64,000 bases of DNA. It comes from Megalopta genalis (Eukaryota; Arthropoda; Insecta; Hymenoptera; Halictidae). This document shows, piece after piece, positions 39,176 to 51,714 of this stretch; position 1 is the stretch's first letter, and the number at the start of each line of letters is the position of its first letter. The stretch is taken from contig NC_135026.1 of assembly GCF_051020955.1 (NCBI RefSeq), forward strand, positions 8,594,501 through 8,658,500, read 5' to 3'. The notes beneath the pieces are model-generated. The model saw only the letters and a program-made list of their open reading frames with translations. It was not told where the DNA came from and did no database searches. The position numbers and the translations under genes are program-made.

Positions 39176-42100
39176 ATATTTAGGAAGGAAGTATTCATTG
39201 AGGGAATAAATTGAATACAATAATAATTATTAATATAATAATTAGTAGATTTAATACAATAATACAAATTTAATACAGTAAATCAAAATAGAATAAAAAT
39301 ATCAGTTTTACCCCAAAGAAGAATTTGTGGAACGTCTTCAGTGACACAGTTATTCATCCCCAAAGAGATCCCTTCGTGGAGGAAATTTTATTACGATTAA
39401 CAGAATCCAAATGACCGAAGGAACCACTCCTTACGCCATTGTGTCCAAGTCCACTGCTTTCCCTCGGCCAATTAAACCGCAATAATTTCGCAACATTTTT
39501 TGTCCCCTTGTAAGAAAACAGGCATTGATCGCCGAGGTTGAATGGAAGGTACCCGGTCACTGTAAGCCCTCAGCCTCTCAAGGTCCTCTCCCCGCGGCGG
39601 TTTTCAGCCGGCCGGATTTCTTTCCGCGATTAAATGAGCCGTTCCCTGCCCCGCGGGTGCCGCGACACTCGGTGGATGTTAAACTCGCGCTTTAGACATG
39701 CAAATCAGGGCCCGGGCGAGAGGTGTATGTAACTAACCCCCCTCGCCCGCTGCCCCCGCCCTGCCCGGCCCGAGCCCACGCCGCCCCATTCTTCCCACTA
39801 CGCCGGCTAAAGAGTGTCTTCGCGACGTATTTATAACCCCTTCCTTCCTTACCCTCGAGCCACGGTCTCCCGAGCCCGCGGTTCTGATGAATGCTCACCT
39901 TCGCTTTAAGTTTATTAAACTAACTTGCGAAAATTATGAATAATTCTGGTGCCATTGTGTCACACTCGCCCCTATCCGACCGCCCCATCGGTCTTTACGA
40001 GCTGGCAAACGAACCACCCGCCCCTCCCCGCCCAATCCACACCCGTCCCCGGCTCCGTCCTCCGGATGTAATCGTTGAAGTGTCAAGAAAATGAAGACCG
40101 CCCCGAAGACTCGGGTTTCATCACAGGATATTCAATGGGCGCCGGTTTATTCGATTATCGCCACACGTACCGGCAAACGAACCATTCTGATCATGCGACG
40201 AAATTAAAATCAAAATCGTCTACCTCAAAATCTTGGCTGAACTTCCGAAGCCTGATTCAAGCGAAATTTGGCAGATAGCTTCGATTCGGATAGAAACAAT
40301 ATTTGCGAGAAGGACTTTTCGCGATCTCGAGGTTTAAGCTCGAAATGCTGCAAAAAGCGTGTGACCTTTAGTAACCTTCGCGACTTTTCTGCTCTAATTT
40401 AGCCGAAACTGTGCGCAGAGCTTCGTTTTGTATAAAAATGATGTTTGCGAGAAGGAATTTTGATTACTCAGATCGCGAGCCGAAATTTTGCGAAAAATGT
40501 GTTATCACTCCCTGATTTACCGACGCGTGCAGTTTAGTACTGCTTAGAAAGTGCTTTATTTTTCGAAAATACAATTATTATATGATCTGTGAGGAACTTG
40601 TACGGCGACAGTGAGTCATCCTACTGTGTTTGACGAGGGAGCAGTGTGCAATGCCTCCGTTTATTAATTCGTTCGATCGCGCGCGTAAATTGCTGCCGAA
40701 CAAAGACGGGATTCAGGCGAAAAAAATATCGCTTTCATATTACAGCCACGCTGGCTCGCAAACCACGATTCACGGCACCTATTTCGGCCTCATAGACGCT
40801 CGGGAACCACCGTAAATCAATACCACTTTATCCCCCGAAATCTCTATTTTCGCTTTTGCCGGGATCACCGGTATACATATTCAATGGAACCGGTACTCTA
40901 ATCGAACGACACCGGATGGGGGAAACGTGCTTCTTAAGGGATCTTAGCTTCTGAGATACAGATCTTGTGCAAACTACCACGTTGACGACTTTACAGTCAA
41001 GATAGAATAGCGTGGACAAAACGATACATCATTTATTTATTTATTTATTTATTCCAAAAGTTCATTTATTTTATAAAAATACGTTAACATATGTTTATAT
41101 TAACATAAAGATATGTTAATATAATTATATGAGAATTATTTCATGATTATGGTAAAACAGTAACTGTTAACAAACCTATAAATTTTTATAAGAACACTCA
41201 ATATTTTTTCTGTGACTTAACTGTATACAGGGTGTTCCATTTAAAACTAACTAAATTTTCTTTTGCTTGGACCATTTGACCTTGCTTCGACCTTGGACCA
41301 CTGAATTAATAGATCCTGCTCTATTTCTTTTGTTCTATTCGACGGAAGATTATGAAAAAATTCATGGATCTTCAACAACGTTCGACCCAATGCTCTGAAT
41401 TTTTTCAGAATTTTCGGTTGCAAAATCAATTCTTTTAAAAATCCGGAATCTTAAAAATGCCAATTTCGCAACGAAGAGGTCGAGGCTCCACATTCATATT
41501 TTTACCCTTATACTGTCTCATCCTAATTATTAATGAGTATTTTTTTCAGACTTTTCATAGAGGTCAGACAATATCAAAAAATTGAAAACCACCAAAACTT
41601 TGAAAAAGTGCGTGTTCTAAATTTTTTCACGCGGGAACAATTGTTTTAATATAAGAACACAAATTAATTTTGTTGTCGCGTCGCGTTAACATCGTGTATT
41701 AAAATCGCAACTGAGCTCGACGCAGAAAGAAGGAATTCCGGTTATTTCGTATTCGCGGCGTCTCCGCCAATGTAGGTGGATTACTTGATGAAACGAAATT
41801 CACTTTATGGAGCGACCCGGTAACTTTCGCGTTGGATTTGGTCGCCGGCAAATGGATGTAGGGAGTTCCCACCACGGAAGCCCCGCATAGACGGGGTGGG
41901 AGAGAGGGAGAGAGAGATGGAGAGCGAGAGAGACTTTTGTAACTTTTATTTCAAGAGAGCTAACTTTTGTTTCCATAATGTATTAACGCAAACGTTTTAA
42001 CGCGATCGAACCTAGAGGACAGTTTGAAATGTGTATCTTTCTGGATCCCGGTATATTGCCACTCCTGCGACAGCCACGACGAATGAGGCGAGAGAGAAAA

Positions 42101-42239
42101 TTGATTGTGCGATGGAACTCTGTAATGCGCTTGCTGTTACTCGTCATGCTCGACTTTTGTTATCGAATTACACGTTTCCCTCGTAAACAGTCGATTTTTT
42201 TTGCAGTAATCGACGTAAAGTGTTTTTTGCTAATATTGG
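39176..42239. other. no gene seen; GC-rich island 39.5-40.1 kb
   Basis: The island has an ATGCAAAT octamer (39698-39705) and CpG-rich runs. TATACAGGGTGTTCCATTT at 41224 is a mariner-type left end without a clear partner. Small open frames near 40.1 and 40.6 kb have no recognisable domain. Confidence 0.4.
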
Positions 42240-42643
42240 AACTTCGAAAATATTTTGAAAATTTGTTCTACGCACGGTAGCCGGAAGAATAAGCTAGATT
42301 TCAAGTCGAGGGAGTGGGGAACTTCGAAAATATTTTGAAAAATTTGTTCTACGCACGGTAGCCAGAGGAATAAGTTAGATTTCAAGTCGAGGGAGTGGGG
42401 AACTTCGAAAATATTTTTAGAAGTTTGTTCTATGCATGGTAGCCAGAATAATAAGCTAGATTTGAAATCTAGAGAGTGGGGAACTTCGAAAATATTTTTA
42501 GAAGTTTGTCCTACGCATGGTAGCCAGAAGAATAAGCTAGATTTCAAGTCGAGGGAGTAGGGAACTTCGAAAATATTTTTAGAAGTTTGTCCTATGCATG
42601 GTGGCCAGAAGAATAAGCTAGATTTCAAATGGGAGGTTATGTT
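42240..42643. repeat. 81-bp tandem repeat, five copies
   Basis: AACTTCGAAAATATTTT starts units at 42240, 42320, 42401, 42482 and 42563. Copies differ at about 10%. Because the unit is 27 codons long, the minus strand is open for 132 codons with a repeated KSSLFFWLPCVEQTSKNIFE then VPHSLDL. I consider this a chance result of the period, though see the finding. Confidence 0.95.
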
Positions 42644-45640
42644 ATGATCGACAGACGTGAATGTAAAATGACTGCGTGATGGCAGGAATGAGAATTATAT
42701 TTAGGGTTAGGAAATTAACTGTATTTTATTGTTAAAGACGAAGTAGACCAGCATAGACTATGTGCCACTTTATTCTTTGCATTATATAGACATATGATGT
42801 ATAACAAAATATAGACATTATAAAATACGTTATAGAAATAACATTATGGAAATACTCTTATGTCTCCTTGTCTTAACAAGGCTGATAAAAAAAGGTTTCT
42901 CACCTAGCGATTTAATATATATTTTTATATTGTTATAGATTATCTATATATTATTACATATAAGTATGTAATAATAACCAACATACTTAATGCTACGATC
43001 GCACACAATAAGCATTTACAAATAAAAGTAATACTAGAAGTAATTGTCTACATGCTGCTCTCTTAAATCAGCAAATTATTGTTTATTAAAAAACTGTAGA
43101 TTGGTCTTAGGATTTTAAATTCAGTGAAATTTTTCGATTAGTATATTTTCATGCGTCTCAAACAGTGCGGAAATTAACCGTTTCGTTGATGCGAGAGTGG
43201 AGTCCTCTGCCGGTGAAATTTCAAATTACCGGCTAACGAGACCAGTCGTAGCCCAATTTATAACCTAGAACGAAGAGAATCTACACCACATGTATTTCCA
43301 TTGCCTATTAACTATAATATTCTTCGCTTAAAAGGAAGATTGGATTATTCCTTCCAATATAATCCATTAGCCACCAACAATGACCAACCAGCAGAGGTAC
43401 GTACCTACCCTTTTCAGTTGAATTTGGAATTCCATTGTGAAACGGAGGAAATCGAAGCATCGAGGAAATTAGACGGGTCGATTGATCAGCCCACGGTCGA
43501 AACGAATATCTCCATTGACGTTCGATCTCGCCGCGCGGCGTACGTACACACAGAGCCCGTTGTCTCGAGTTTCGTGGCATCTGTAATTGCGACGACTATC
43601 GGTCATAATGAACCGAATTAACGTTCCCGATCGATCCCGCGAACGATAATCGAGTTTCGAACCGTTCCACGGAGTTAATGGAAAGGAACGATCAAACCGT
43701 GTCCCATTTATTTTAACACCGGTTAAAGAGATCGTTAGGGAGGGGACAAAGAAAGAAGGAGAGAGAGAGAGAGAGAAAGAGGGAGGAGGGGAATAAAAAA
43801 GGGAAACAGGGCAAAAACGTTCGGTGTGCGACGAACGGTTTTAGTACTTCCGACCGGGTACTACGGTACTCGGGAAGCGCGCGGGGACGCTTCCAGTCGT
43901 GCGGCACACTGGAATTTACTTTACGATCAGTATTAACATAAATTACCGAATGCCCGCCACAATTTACAGTCCAATAATTATCCATTTTCTGTTTGCATTG
44001 TTCTTCGCGTAGGCAACCGACAATTTAAGGAAATTTCCATAATAAGCTACGGTTAAGAGTAATATTACTCGAGACATAAATCCCGGCCGCCCTGCTTCCC
44101 TCTCCTCCCTCCCCCTTTCCCTCTCCGTCTTCATCCGGCTCCATCGGTAGCACACCGCCCGGCCCCCGTTGTCTCCCCATGACAAAACCTCCGGCCACCA
44201 TGTAAACGACAAGAGAAAGCTTCCTCTTTCTGTTCCGCAAGTTACAAAAGCGGCCGTTTCTTCTCTCGATACTTAATCTACATTTCGTGGCTTCCTTTTG
44301 ACGTGGCGTTTGGCGGACGAGAAGCTAATTTAATGGAATACCTTGGAGGGGGGGGGGGGGGGGGGGAGCTCGTGTGAAGCGTTTCAAACGAGACGTGATA
44401 TTTGGCAATTTTTTTATAGCGTAAGACCTTCGTGAAATTTATCGCCATTTTGCACGTATATTCGTTCGCATTTCAAGTTATAAAATGTTTTTTTTTTCGT
44501 TACATTTTATCGACTTTTAATGAAACGGCATATGTTATTTCTTATGGACTCCCGCGTCGACGGCGCGCGGACCGGTATTTGATGGTAATAAGTATTACTA
44601 TAAGTAATTAATATAAGTATTATTTATTAAAAAATACTATTATACAGAATGATTAAAATTAAAATATCTCCTAAACTAATGATTTTTTATCATAAATAGG
44701 TAATATTTTTTTGTAAAGAATATTAAAATGCATCAACTGATATAATGAAAAATATACGATTTCATTTTAAAAAAACGTTAATGACCTTCATATGTCCTCT
44801 ACACGTCCATCTACCAGAAAACTAGTATCATCAGAATATGCTCCCTTCGAAACCATTCAACTTCGTCTGAAACGTTTTTCGCCACGCGTAATAATAATGA
44901 CGTAAATCTAGATAACAATATGTGGTGATTCACTCAGTATAGAAATATAAGTAGAAATATATACATATAATATATATATAATATATTTAATATAAGTAGA
45001 ATTACAAGTTATATATATCCTTAAAAAATGCAAAATCGTCAGAGTGCCCCAATCACGTCGAAACGCGGCTGGAAAATTGTGTCAAGCGACGAGTGCAACT
45101 GCACGATGCCCTAAAATCATTTATCATCGGCGTTCCGTCCCAACGCGGGGACGCGACGATTAATTCGCGCGTCCCCATAAACAGAGCCGGCAACACGCCG
45201 GGATAGCCGGCGCGAGCAGAGAATAAAATCCGGCCGAAACGAAACACAAAAACGAGAAAGACACCGGGGCGACTGGCACGGACAAGAGAGCGTTGCGCCG
45301 GACAGCTCGTCTTCCTCCATTGACAGGTTGCCAAGCGGGATCATAACGCGGGCATCGTTTTTGACTTCTACACCGGTCCCGCGAGCGCGCAGGTAACTGT
45401 CAGTGCACGTTCACCGTGGCGGCATGTCGGTGCGGCTCTTATCGGTGGGGTTTTGAAAGGGTTGGCCGGTTACGTCGATCGCAGCCGACGATCGCAATTA
45501 TCCGATAGATAACGATTCCCGGAGGGCCCGCGCTAATTAATATAACCGGCGACGATTCGTTCGCGATTGACAGGAAAATGCGCCGAGGCACGGAATCCGG
45601 GCTCGCTCCCCACTACCTCGTTCGCTCTGCATGCGATCGG
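42644..45640. other. no gene seen; simple repeats and a G19 run
   Basis: A plus-strand frame at 43301-43621 (106 codons) has no known domain. GA-rich runs lie at 43755-43790, G19 at 44348-44366, a mariner-like TATACAGAATG word at 44641, and a GC-rich island at 45.05-45.64 kb. Confidence 0.4.
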
Positions 45641-45644
45641 ACGA

Positions 45645-46800
45645 GGGTTCTCAACCGGGGACCTGTAGGGCCCTCCAGGGACCCCAGCGCCCACAAAGAA
45701 CAGTAGCGCCCTCTAGGAGCCCAAGAAAGCACCAAGAAGACGGTGAACATAACCTAGATAATAGGAAACAAGATCAACTAAATGTTGTGCAGAAGACATG
45801 ATGAATAAATAACAGGGTTTCCACGCTCTGCTTGCACATATTAACAGGTAAAAAGCATCAAATGAATTTTATGAATAAGAATTATTTGAAATTGTAACGC
45901 GTAGCACGATGTTTAGAAAATTTGTAGCTCCTCTTCGACGATATTTTTGTCATAATTTATAAGAGAAAACGATACAATTAATATGATAAATATAATAAAT
46001 ATAATTATGTATGCTAGTGACACTGGAAGCGAATGTGTTGAGACTAGGATTCTAAACCGAGGACCATACGCACCGTTTAGGGACCGTAGGAAATCCATGG
46101 GAGAGCATAAAAAAAACTAGAACCCAGGGGATAAGATCAGCTGAATGGTGGGGAGAAGTTCTGATGAATAAATGCAACGGTCTCTGCACTCTCTCATGCT
46201 GTCTTTATTTGCTAGGATAAGGAGTCCCTGCAGACCATTAGGAAACCCAAAGAACACCATAGATGTAGTTTAGAAGTTAAATGTTTTGAGGAAGTTGTGG
46301 CAAATAAATTCTGTGATATCCCAAGTCTCTCAGTCCATTCCTATGTATAAGGACCTAGATTTTCAGCCAGGAATCATACAGCTCTGTAGGACCATTAGGG
46401 GACCCAAAGAAGATTATAGATGTAGACTGGAAGCTAGATGACAAGATTAGGTAAATGTTTTGAGAAATTGTGGCAAAACCTACAGTCCCTGGGTTCCATC
46501 TCTCTCTTCTTATGTATAAGGACTAGGACAGTTCACCAAGGACCATGTGGCTCCCTATGGGTTTTATAGGATCTATAGGGAACCATAAACATAACTTAGG
46601 TGACAAGCTGAGATAAATGTGAAGAATGTATAAATATTGTGGTCCTCACACTCTCTTTCACGCTGTCTCTATTTGCTAAGACCAAGATCCTCAACCGGAC
46701 ACCACAACACCCTCTAGGGGCCCTAGGCAGTCTATAAAAGTCACTGAACAAAATCTAGCAGATGAGATCAGATAAATGTTGTGAAGGAAATGTAACAAAC
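45645..46800. repeat. degenerate satellite-like tandem repeat, period about 170-240 bp
   Basis: Six units are recognisable by CTCAACCGGGGACC.. / CTAAACCGAGGACC.. / TTCACCAAGGACC.., then GGGCCCT(C/A)(T/C)AGG-like words, CATAACCTAGATAA / CATAACTTAGGTGA, GATCA(A/G)CT(A/G)AATG(T/G)T and ATGAATAAAT(A/G).. (for example 45653, 46050, 46530 and 46690). Confidence 0.85.
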
Positions 46801-49800
46801 GGCCACAAAAATAATCTAGAAAAGGTATCAGATTTTGGCAACTCTAATATTTTGGCAACTTCGACCCGGGGCCCTCTAGAGGACTCGTCGGGAAGGCTAT
46901 CTAGCAGCTCCAATCCTAGACGTGGGGACATCATAAGGATAAACATGTCCCAGCATCTTGGCCAGTATGTCCATTGGTATCTAGTGTGTCCAGTGGTGCC
47001 AGAGATTCTGCTCGGAATCGGCTCCAAGTGACATAGAAAAGACCTCACAACGGGGTTGGACGATTCTAATGAATTGCCAATGAATATCCATTGGCATTAT
47101 GCAACCCCATTTGTGATGTATAACGCTTCCACTCTTATTAGAAAGTCGTAAAGCGGTAAGGATGCTGGGAAGTCTGCAAGGACTGTTTAAAATGCTATAA
47201 ATACTGATCGGTAATAGGTCAGATAGTTGCAGGATAAGTGTACCATGTGGCCATCTACTGGCAAACGTAGGAGATAACCGCTACAGTCCAAGCACCAATT
47301 CAGTGCTTCCCCTAATTCACGAAACTGCCCCATACTTTGCACGAAAGTCTGTCAACGCAAGCACGTTCTACCACATGAAAAACATTTTTGAAGCTGCCTC
47401 TCGCCTGGTAGAACAGAGGGGGTATTAAAATCGGTAGAGGGGGCCACGGTGCAGGTTGAGAGACCCTGCGTAAGGGCACGGGGGTAGAGAGAGTTGCTGG
47501 CCAACGTGGCACTGTGGGGTTCGCTGATAGAGCGAGAGAGAGAGAGAGAGGGAGAGCAGCGGGACAGAGGGGGGGGGGGGCAGCTCGCAATTTGTCAGGT
47601 GACAGCCGAGAGACTGGAATAAATGGACAATTACACAAATACAATGTTTGACGTCATTTCAATGACGCGAGAGACACCTGTGATTGATTGTTAATTGCCT
47701 CGGTTTGTTACCCCCGACCGGCGCGTGCGAGCCCGGCCGTGCCGGGGGTGGCCCGCGGGGGCACGGCCGACGCTGGGTGGCCGCCAGGGTGGCGAGCAGA
47801 GGTAACAGGGTGGGCGCGAATAATTTAATTGAACCGATCGATCGCGCGACCTGTTTTCACCGCTTTTTCCGCTACTTTGCCCTACCCCCGCCCCGCTTCT
47901 TTTTATTCAAATCGAGCCCGTCCGTCTTCGGGCCGCCAACCGCCGCTTTCAAATTCCACGCTCCTGGTCCCGATGGGGGATCCAGGCATCCGCGCGGCTG
48001 GAACGGGACGTGTCTCGACTAGAGACGATAATGATGCCGATAAGTACCGGGCATTGATACGTCGCACCCCCCCCCCCCCCCCACCGACCGCCTTCCGTGC
48101 CGCGACTGTTCTACTTCTGACGCGCTAACCCACCCCCTGGGAACTCTGACAGGGGTGAAGCTACTGAGAATGAACATCCCTTATTGCCGAGAGTGTGCAG
48201 AGCGTCGCTGGTGTTCAAATGTACAGGGTGGTTCATAATTGCAATGGCTGCTTGGGAACGTGGTGACCTCCAAAGGCATTTTGCTATGTTTCACCTTGGA
48301 AAATGAAATAGAGGACAGTTGTTCCTTGTGTTTGACGCAGTTTTGTGGATTATAGAGTCCATCCTTTGGGACAATTTTAGCGTGATGTTGTTATAGGAGT
48401 GGGGCGCATAGGGCTCCCATAGCGGCGCTGTCCCATAGCACCCCAATCGCTGGGTGCTAAGTTGATAGCCCAGCCTCCTCTTCCCGTGTCGTCCATATTC
48501 TTTACAAGCAGAGGGACAATTTGCGAGAATTTAGCGCAGTTCGAAGGCGTCCCCATCCGGCCAGAGTTTCGCGGTTTTCTTTTCCCTCGTTTTTCCCCCG
48601 GCCGCGGGTGCCGCCGCGAAAGTTACGACCGCGAGAACGAGCGCAGGAATTCCGCGACCGACATTTCGGCGGACGTTGGGCTGAATGTTTAAGAGGCGCA
48701 TAACTTGGCGGCTAACGGATAAATAATAGAAGAGTCGTAAAGCGGCCGCGGTGGATTTAAAAGACACCGCGAGAATTATTCGGTCCCCGTTGGGAACGAG
48801 GCAGGGCACGGTTACTCTAGCCGCGGCCAGCAACGCAGAGGCGATCGAAATATGACGGCGTCTGCGAAACAAATGTTTAATTTCCGAAATGAGTTATCAA
48901 TGACGGGTGTTTTCAATGCGCGAGCGAAATTTATTAGCGGACTCTTTGTTTGGTTGCCCGTCGGTTCGCGCGGATGAAAGTTTCGGTCGCGCGTAATTAC
49001 GAATTATCTGAATAAATTATACGATTATTGTTTCTTGCTTCATTTCACAGGCATAACGTTCCCGTCGTTTCGGCCGCGTTCCGTTTGTTTGTTCCACCGT
49101 GAAAATGTTTCTCGTCGGCGGACAATCGAGCGCGGACAGCGGCGCGGATCGTTTTACAGGATCGGCGGGTGTTGGGTTGCGCGGCTTTTATTTCAGTTAG
49201 GCTCCGTTTCAATTGCCCGGTATTTTTAACACTTTCAGGGCGACAATGTTAAAACAGCGTCGAAATTGTTGTTGACGCGGATGGTAAATAGACTGAAGAT
49301 TATTATGCAAAATAAAATTAATTGCCGGACACAATCGACATATTGGTTGTATTTATGCTTCTAACCCTTTCGCTACGCGGCGACTTAGGCAACCAATGTC
49401 TGACAACTGCTGGAAACTTCCTCGTTATTACCATCACCCAACGTCAGGCGATTACTGGTGAGTCACCAGCGGCACCCTAAAGTCTGACACTCATTGGAAT
49501 CTAGTGATGAGATTGTTCTATACCACAGTAACGCATTGGCTTGCAAACTCATCGCATCGAAGAGGTGTTAATAATGCTGTCAAGCTTAAAAAACTACACA
49601 ACAGTCTACACAATCTTGTCACAAATGCAGCAAATCATCGCAGCATAATATTATTATATAATAAATATATATTATTTATTATATAATAATAAATGATAAA
49701 ATAATATTATAATAATGATAAAAATAATATAAATAATATAAATAATAATAATGATATAATAATATAATATAATAATAATGATAAAAAATAAAAATAAATA

Positions 49801-50383
49801 ATGATAAGAATAAAAATCGAACATATCCCTGTGGATCGACAGACGAAATAGCACGTCGCGGGAAGAACGGGCCCGTATCGCGCGCAAATCATCGAGTCAA
49901 GGAACGATGAATCCGGGCAGGTAAATCGTGTGTGCAACTATTTTCGCTGGGCTGTAATTTACGCGTAATCTTCAGCCTGGATCGCGGCACGCGAAACGGT
50001 AATGAAAAGTTCGTTTCACGCGCGATTACGCCTGGGCAATTTTTGCACACGTGCGTCAGGGAGATGTTTAATCGTTAATAATTCCTCATCTTGTGTGGGA
50101 AACGTTGGGCAAACCATGGAAATCCGCTGGGTATAGCCGTCTCAATCGTGGTTGCTCGATCTACTGCTATTTTTGGGTTCAGAGGTTTCGTCGGTTCACA
50201 AAAATATGTTTGCATCGGACACATTCAATTTACGAGGCCTTCATCCGTTTGATTGTAGTTGAAATATTAATATTTTTCAACGAAACTTTCGGGCAACTAT
50301 TTACTATGCTGCAAGCTATTTACTATGAAGTGGTCGTACAAGATATTACATTGAAAGTTTAACAACGTTTTAAATATATATAT
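46801..50383. other. no gene seen; GC-rich islands, GA/G/C runs, AT tract
   Basis: GA plus G12 runs are at 47530-47580 and C-rich runs at 48067-48082. GC-rich islands are at 47.7-48.1 and 48.5-49.2 kb. GTACAGGGTGGTTCATAATT at 48221 is a mariner-type left end. TAGACTGAAGATTATTATGC at 49289 is a MITE left end. AT-rich TAATAATAA sequence runs 49645-49815. Frames of about 110 codons lack domains. Confidence 0.4.
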
Positions 50384-50591
50384 CGTCAGATTATGTCAAG
50401 GTTATTTATATTTATATTTTTATATATTTATATTTTTACATATTTATATTTATATTTTTATATATGTATATTTGTATTATATATGTATTATATATGTATA
50501 TACATATATAAAAATATAAATATAAATATGTAAAAATGTAAATGTAAATATATAAAAATATAAATATAAATAACCTTGACATAATCTGACG
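50384..50591. repeat. 208-bp near-perfect palindrome
   Basis: The ends CGTCAGATTATGTCAAGGTT and AACCTTGACATAATCTGACG are exact reverse complements. The arms continue as TATTTATATTTATATTTTTA and mirror each other to the centre near 50488 with few mismatches. The arm is A/T only apart from the terminal 22 bases. A foldback transposon or a palindromic microsatellite expansion is possible. Confidence 0.92.
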
Positions 50592-51534
50592 TCTCCCTTA
50601 AATGAACCATGTTGTTTAGACCTCTGTAATTGTAATTTCCATGATGACGTCAATGATCATGATGGTTCAAAAGATCGCCCAATGTCATAAGAACAAGTAA
50701 TTACAAAAGTCTCCAACCACGGACATCATTCCACCGTTTGGATACCTTCGCAAGAAATTCGGGTTGTTCCAAATGACAATTGGTCGATGGGTTTCGACTC
50801 GTGGGTGGGAGACGGAAATGCCGCTAAGAGCGGTGGTGGGGGTAAAATCGGGTAAATTAATTCGCAGACGTACCGGATTAGAACGCGTTCGCCTAACTTC
50901 GTTAAGAACGCATCGACTCGCCGCGGTAGAACCGCCGCAGCTGCTCGATTAAAACTGCCAAACGCGCGTTCTCGAGCCACCGCCCTTGGGCTATCTTTCC
51001 AGAACCGTTCGTATCAGACGCTTATGATACCGTCCGTGTAAATTAAAACTTTTCATCCCGCAATGCGAAGTTTTTCAGCGGCTGCGGGGCTCACGCGACC
51101 GGAAGCACCGCTTAGATCCTCGCCATGTTCGCATCGCGATCACTATAATACTGCCACAGTATGTGCTGCCTCCAAGAATTTTTCTACGATTCCATCATGG
51201 CTCGTTGCTCGGTTAATGGATAGTTTTTGTATTCCGATCGGCGAGATACGTTTGAGAAATTAAGACTTCGGCGTGGCGAGCGCCGTTCGCAGGAGATTAA
51301 GCCAGATTTCAAATCGGAGGAGTGGGAATAGGTCACGTGACGCACAGGGACTGCTTTTGAGCGGAGTGGGGAACACAACGGGTGTACATTATCATGCTGA
51401 ACGCGACGCAGATGCCTGTATTTCCATCTCACTTTGTAGTAGACACTTTTTTACAGTTTATTATCTGTTTATTATCTTTTTATTATCTTGCACGCTTATT
51501 AAGGATACTTATTAGAATCATTTGTAATCAGTGT

Positions 51535-51710
51535 GATTGTAGTATTAATATGTTTATTGTCATTATATTTATTGTCACTGTATTTATTAAAATTATATTT
51601 ATTATCACTATACTTATTGTAACTATATTTATTTTCACTATATTTGTTATCGCTATATTTATTTTCACTATATTTATTTTTACTATATTTATTATCATTA
51701 GCTAACAATA
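51535..51710. repeat. ATATTTATT(A/G)TCACT tandem repeat
   Basis: About eleven 15-bp units of ATTTATT(A/T)TCACTAT type. The unit is five codons long, giving NKYSD/NKYSE repeats on the minus strand without likely function. Confidence 0.92.
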
Positions 51711-51714
51711 TTTA

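Noticed and set aside
43301..43621. 106-codon plus-strand frame with protein-like composition
   Set aside because: No domain, signal peptide or neighbouring exon recognised; average chance length for this GC content.
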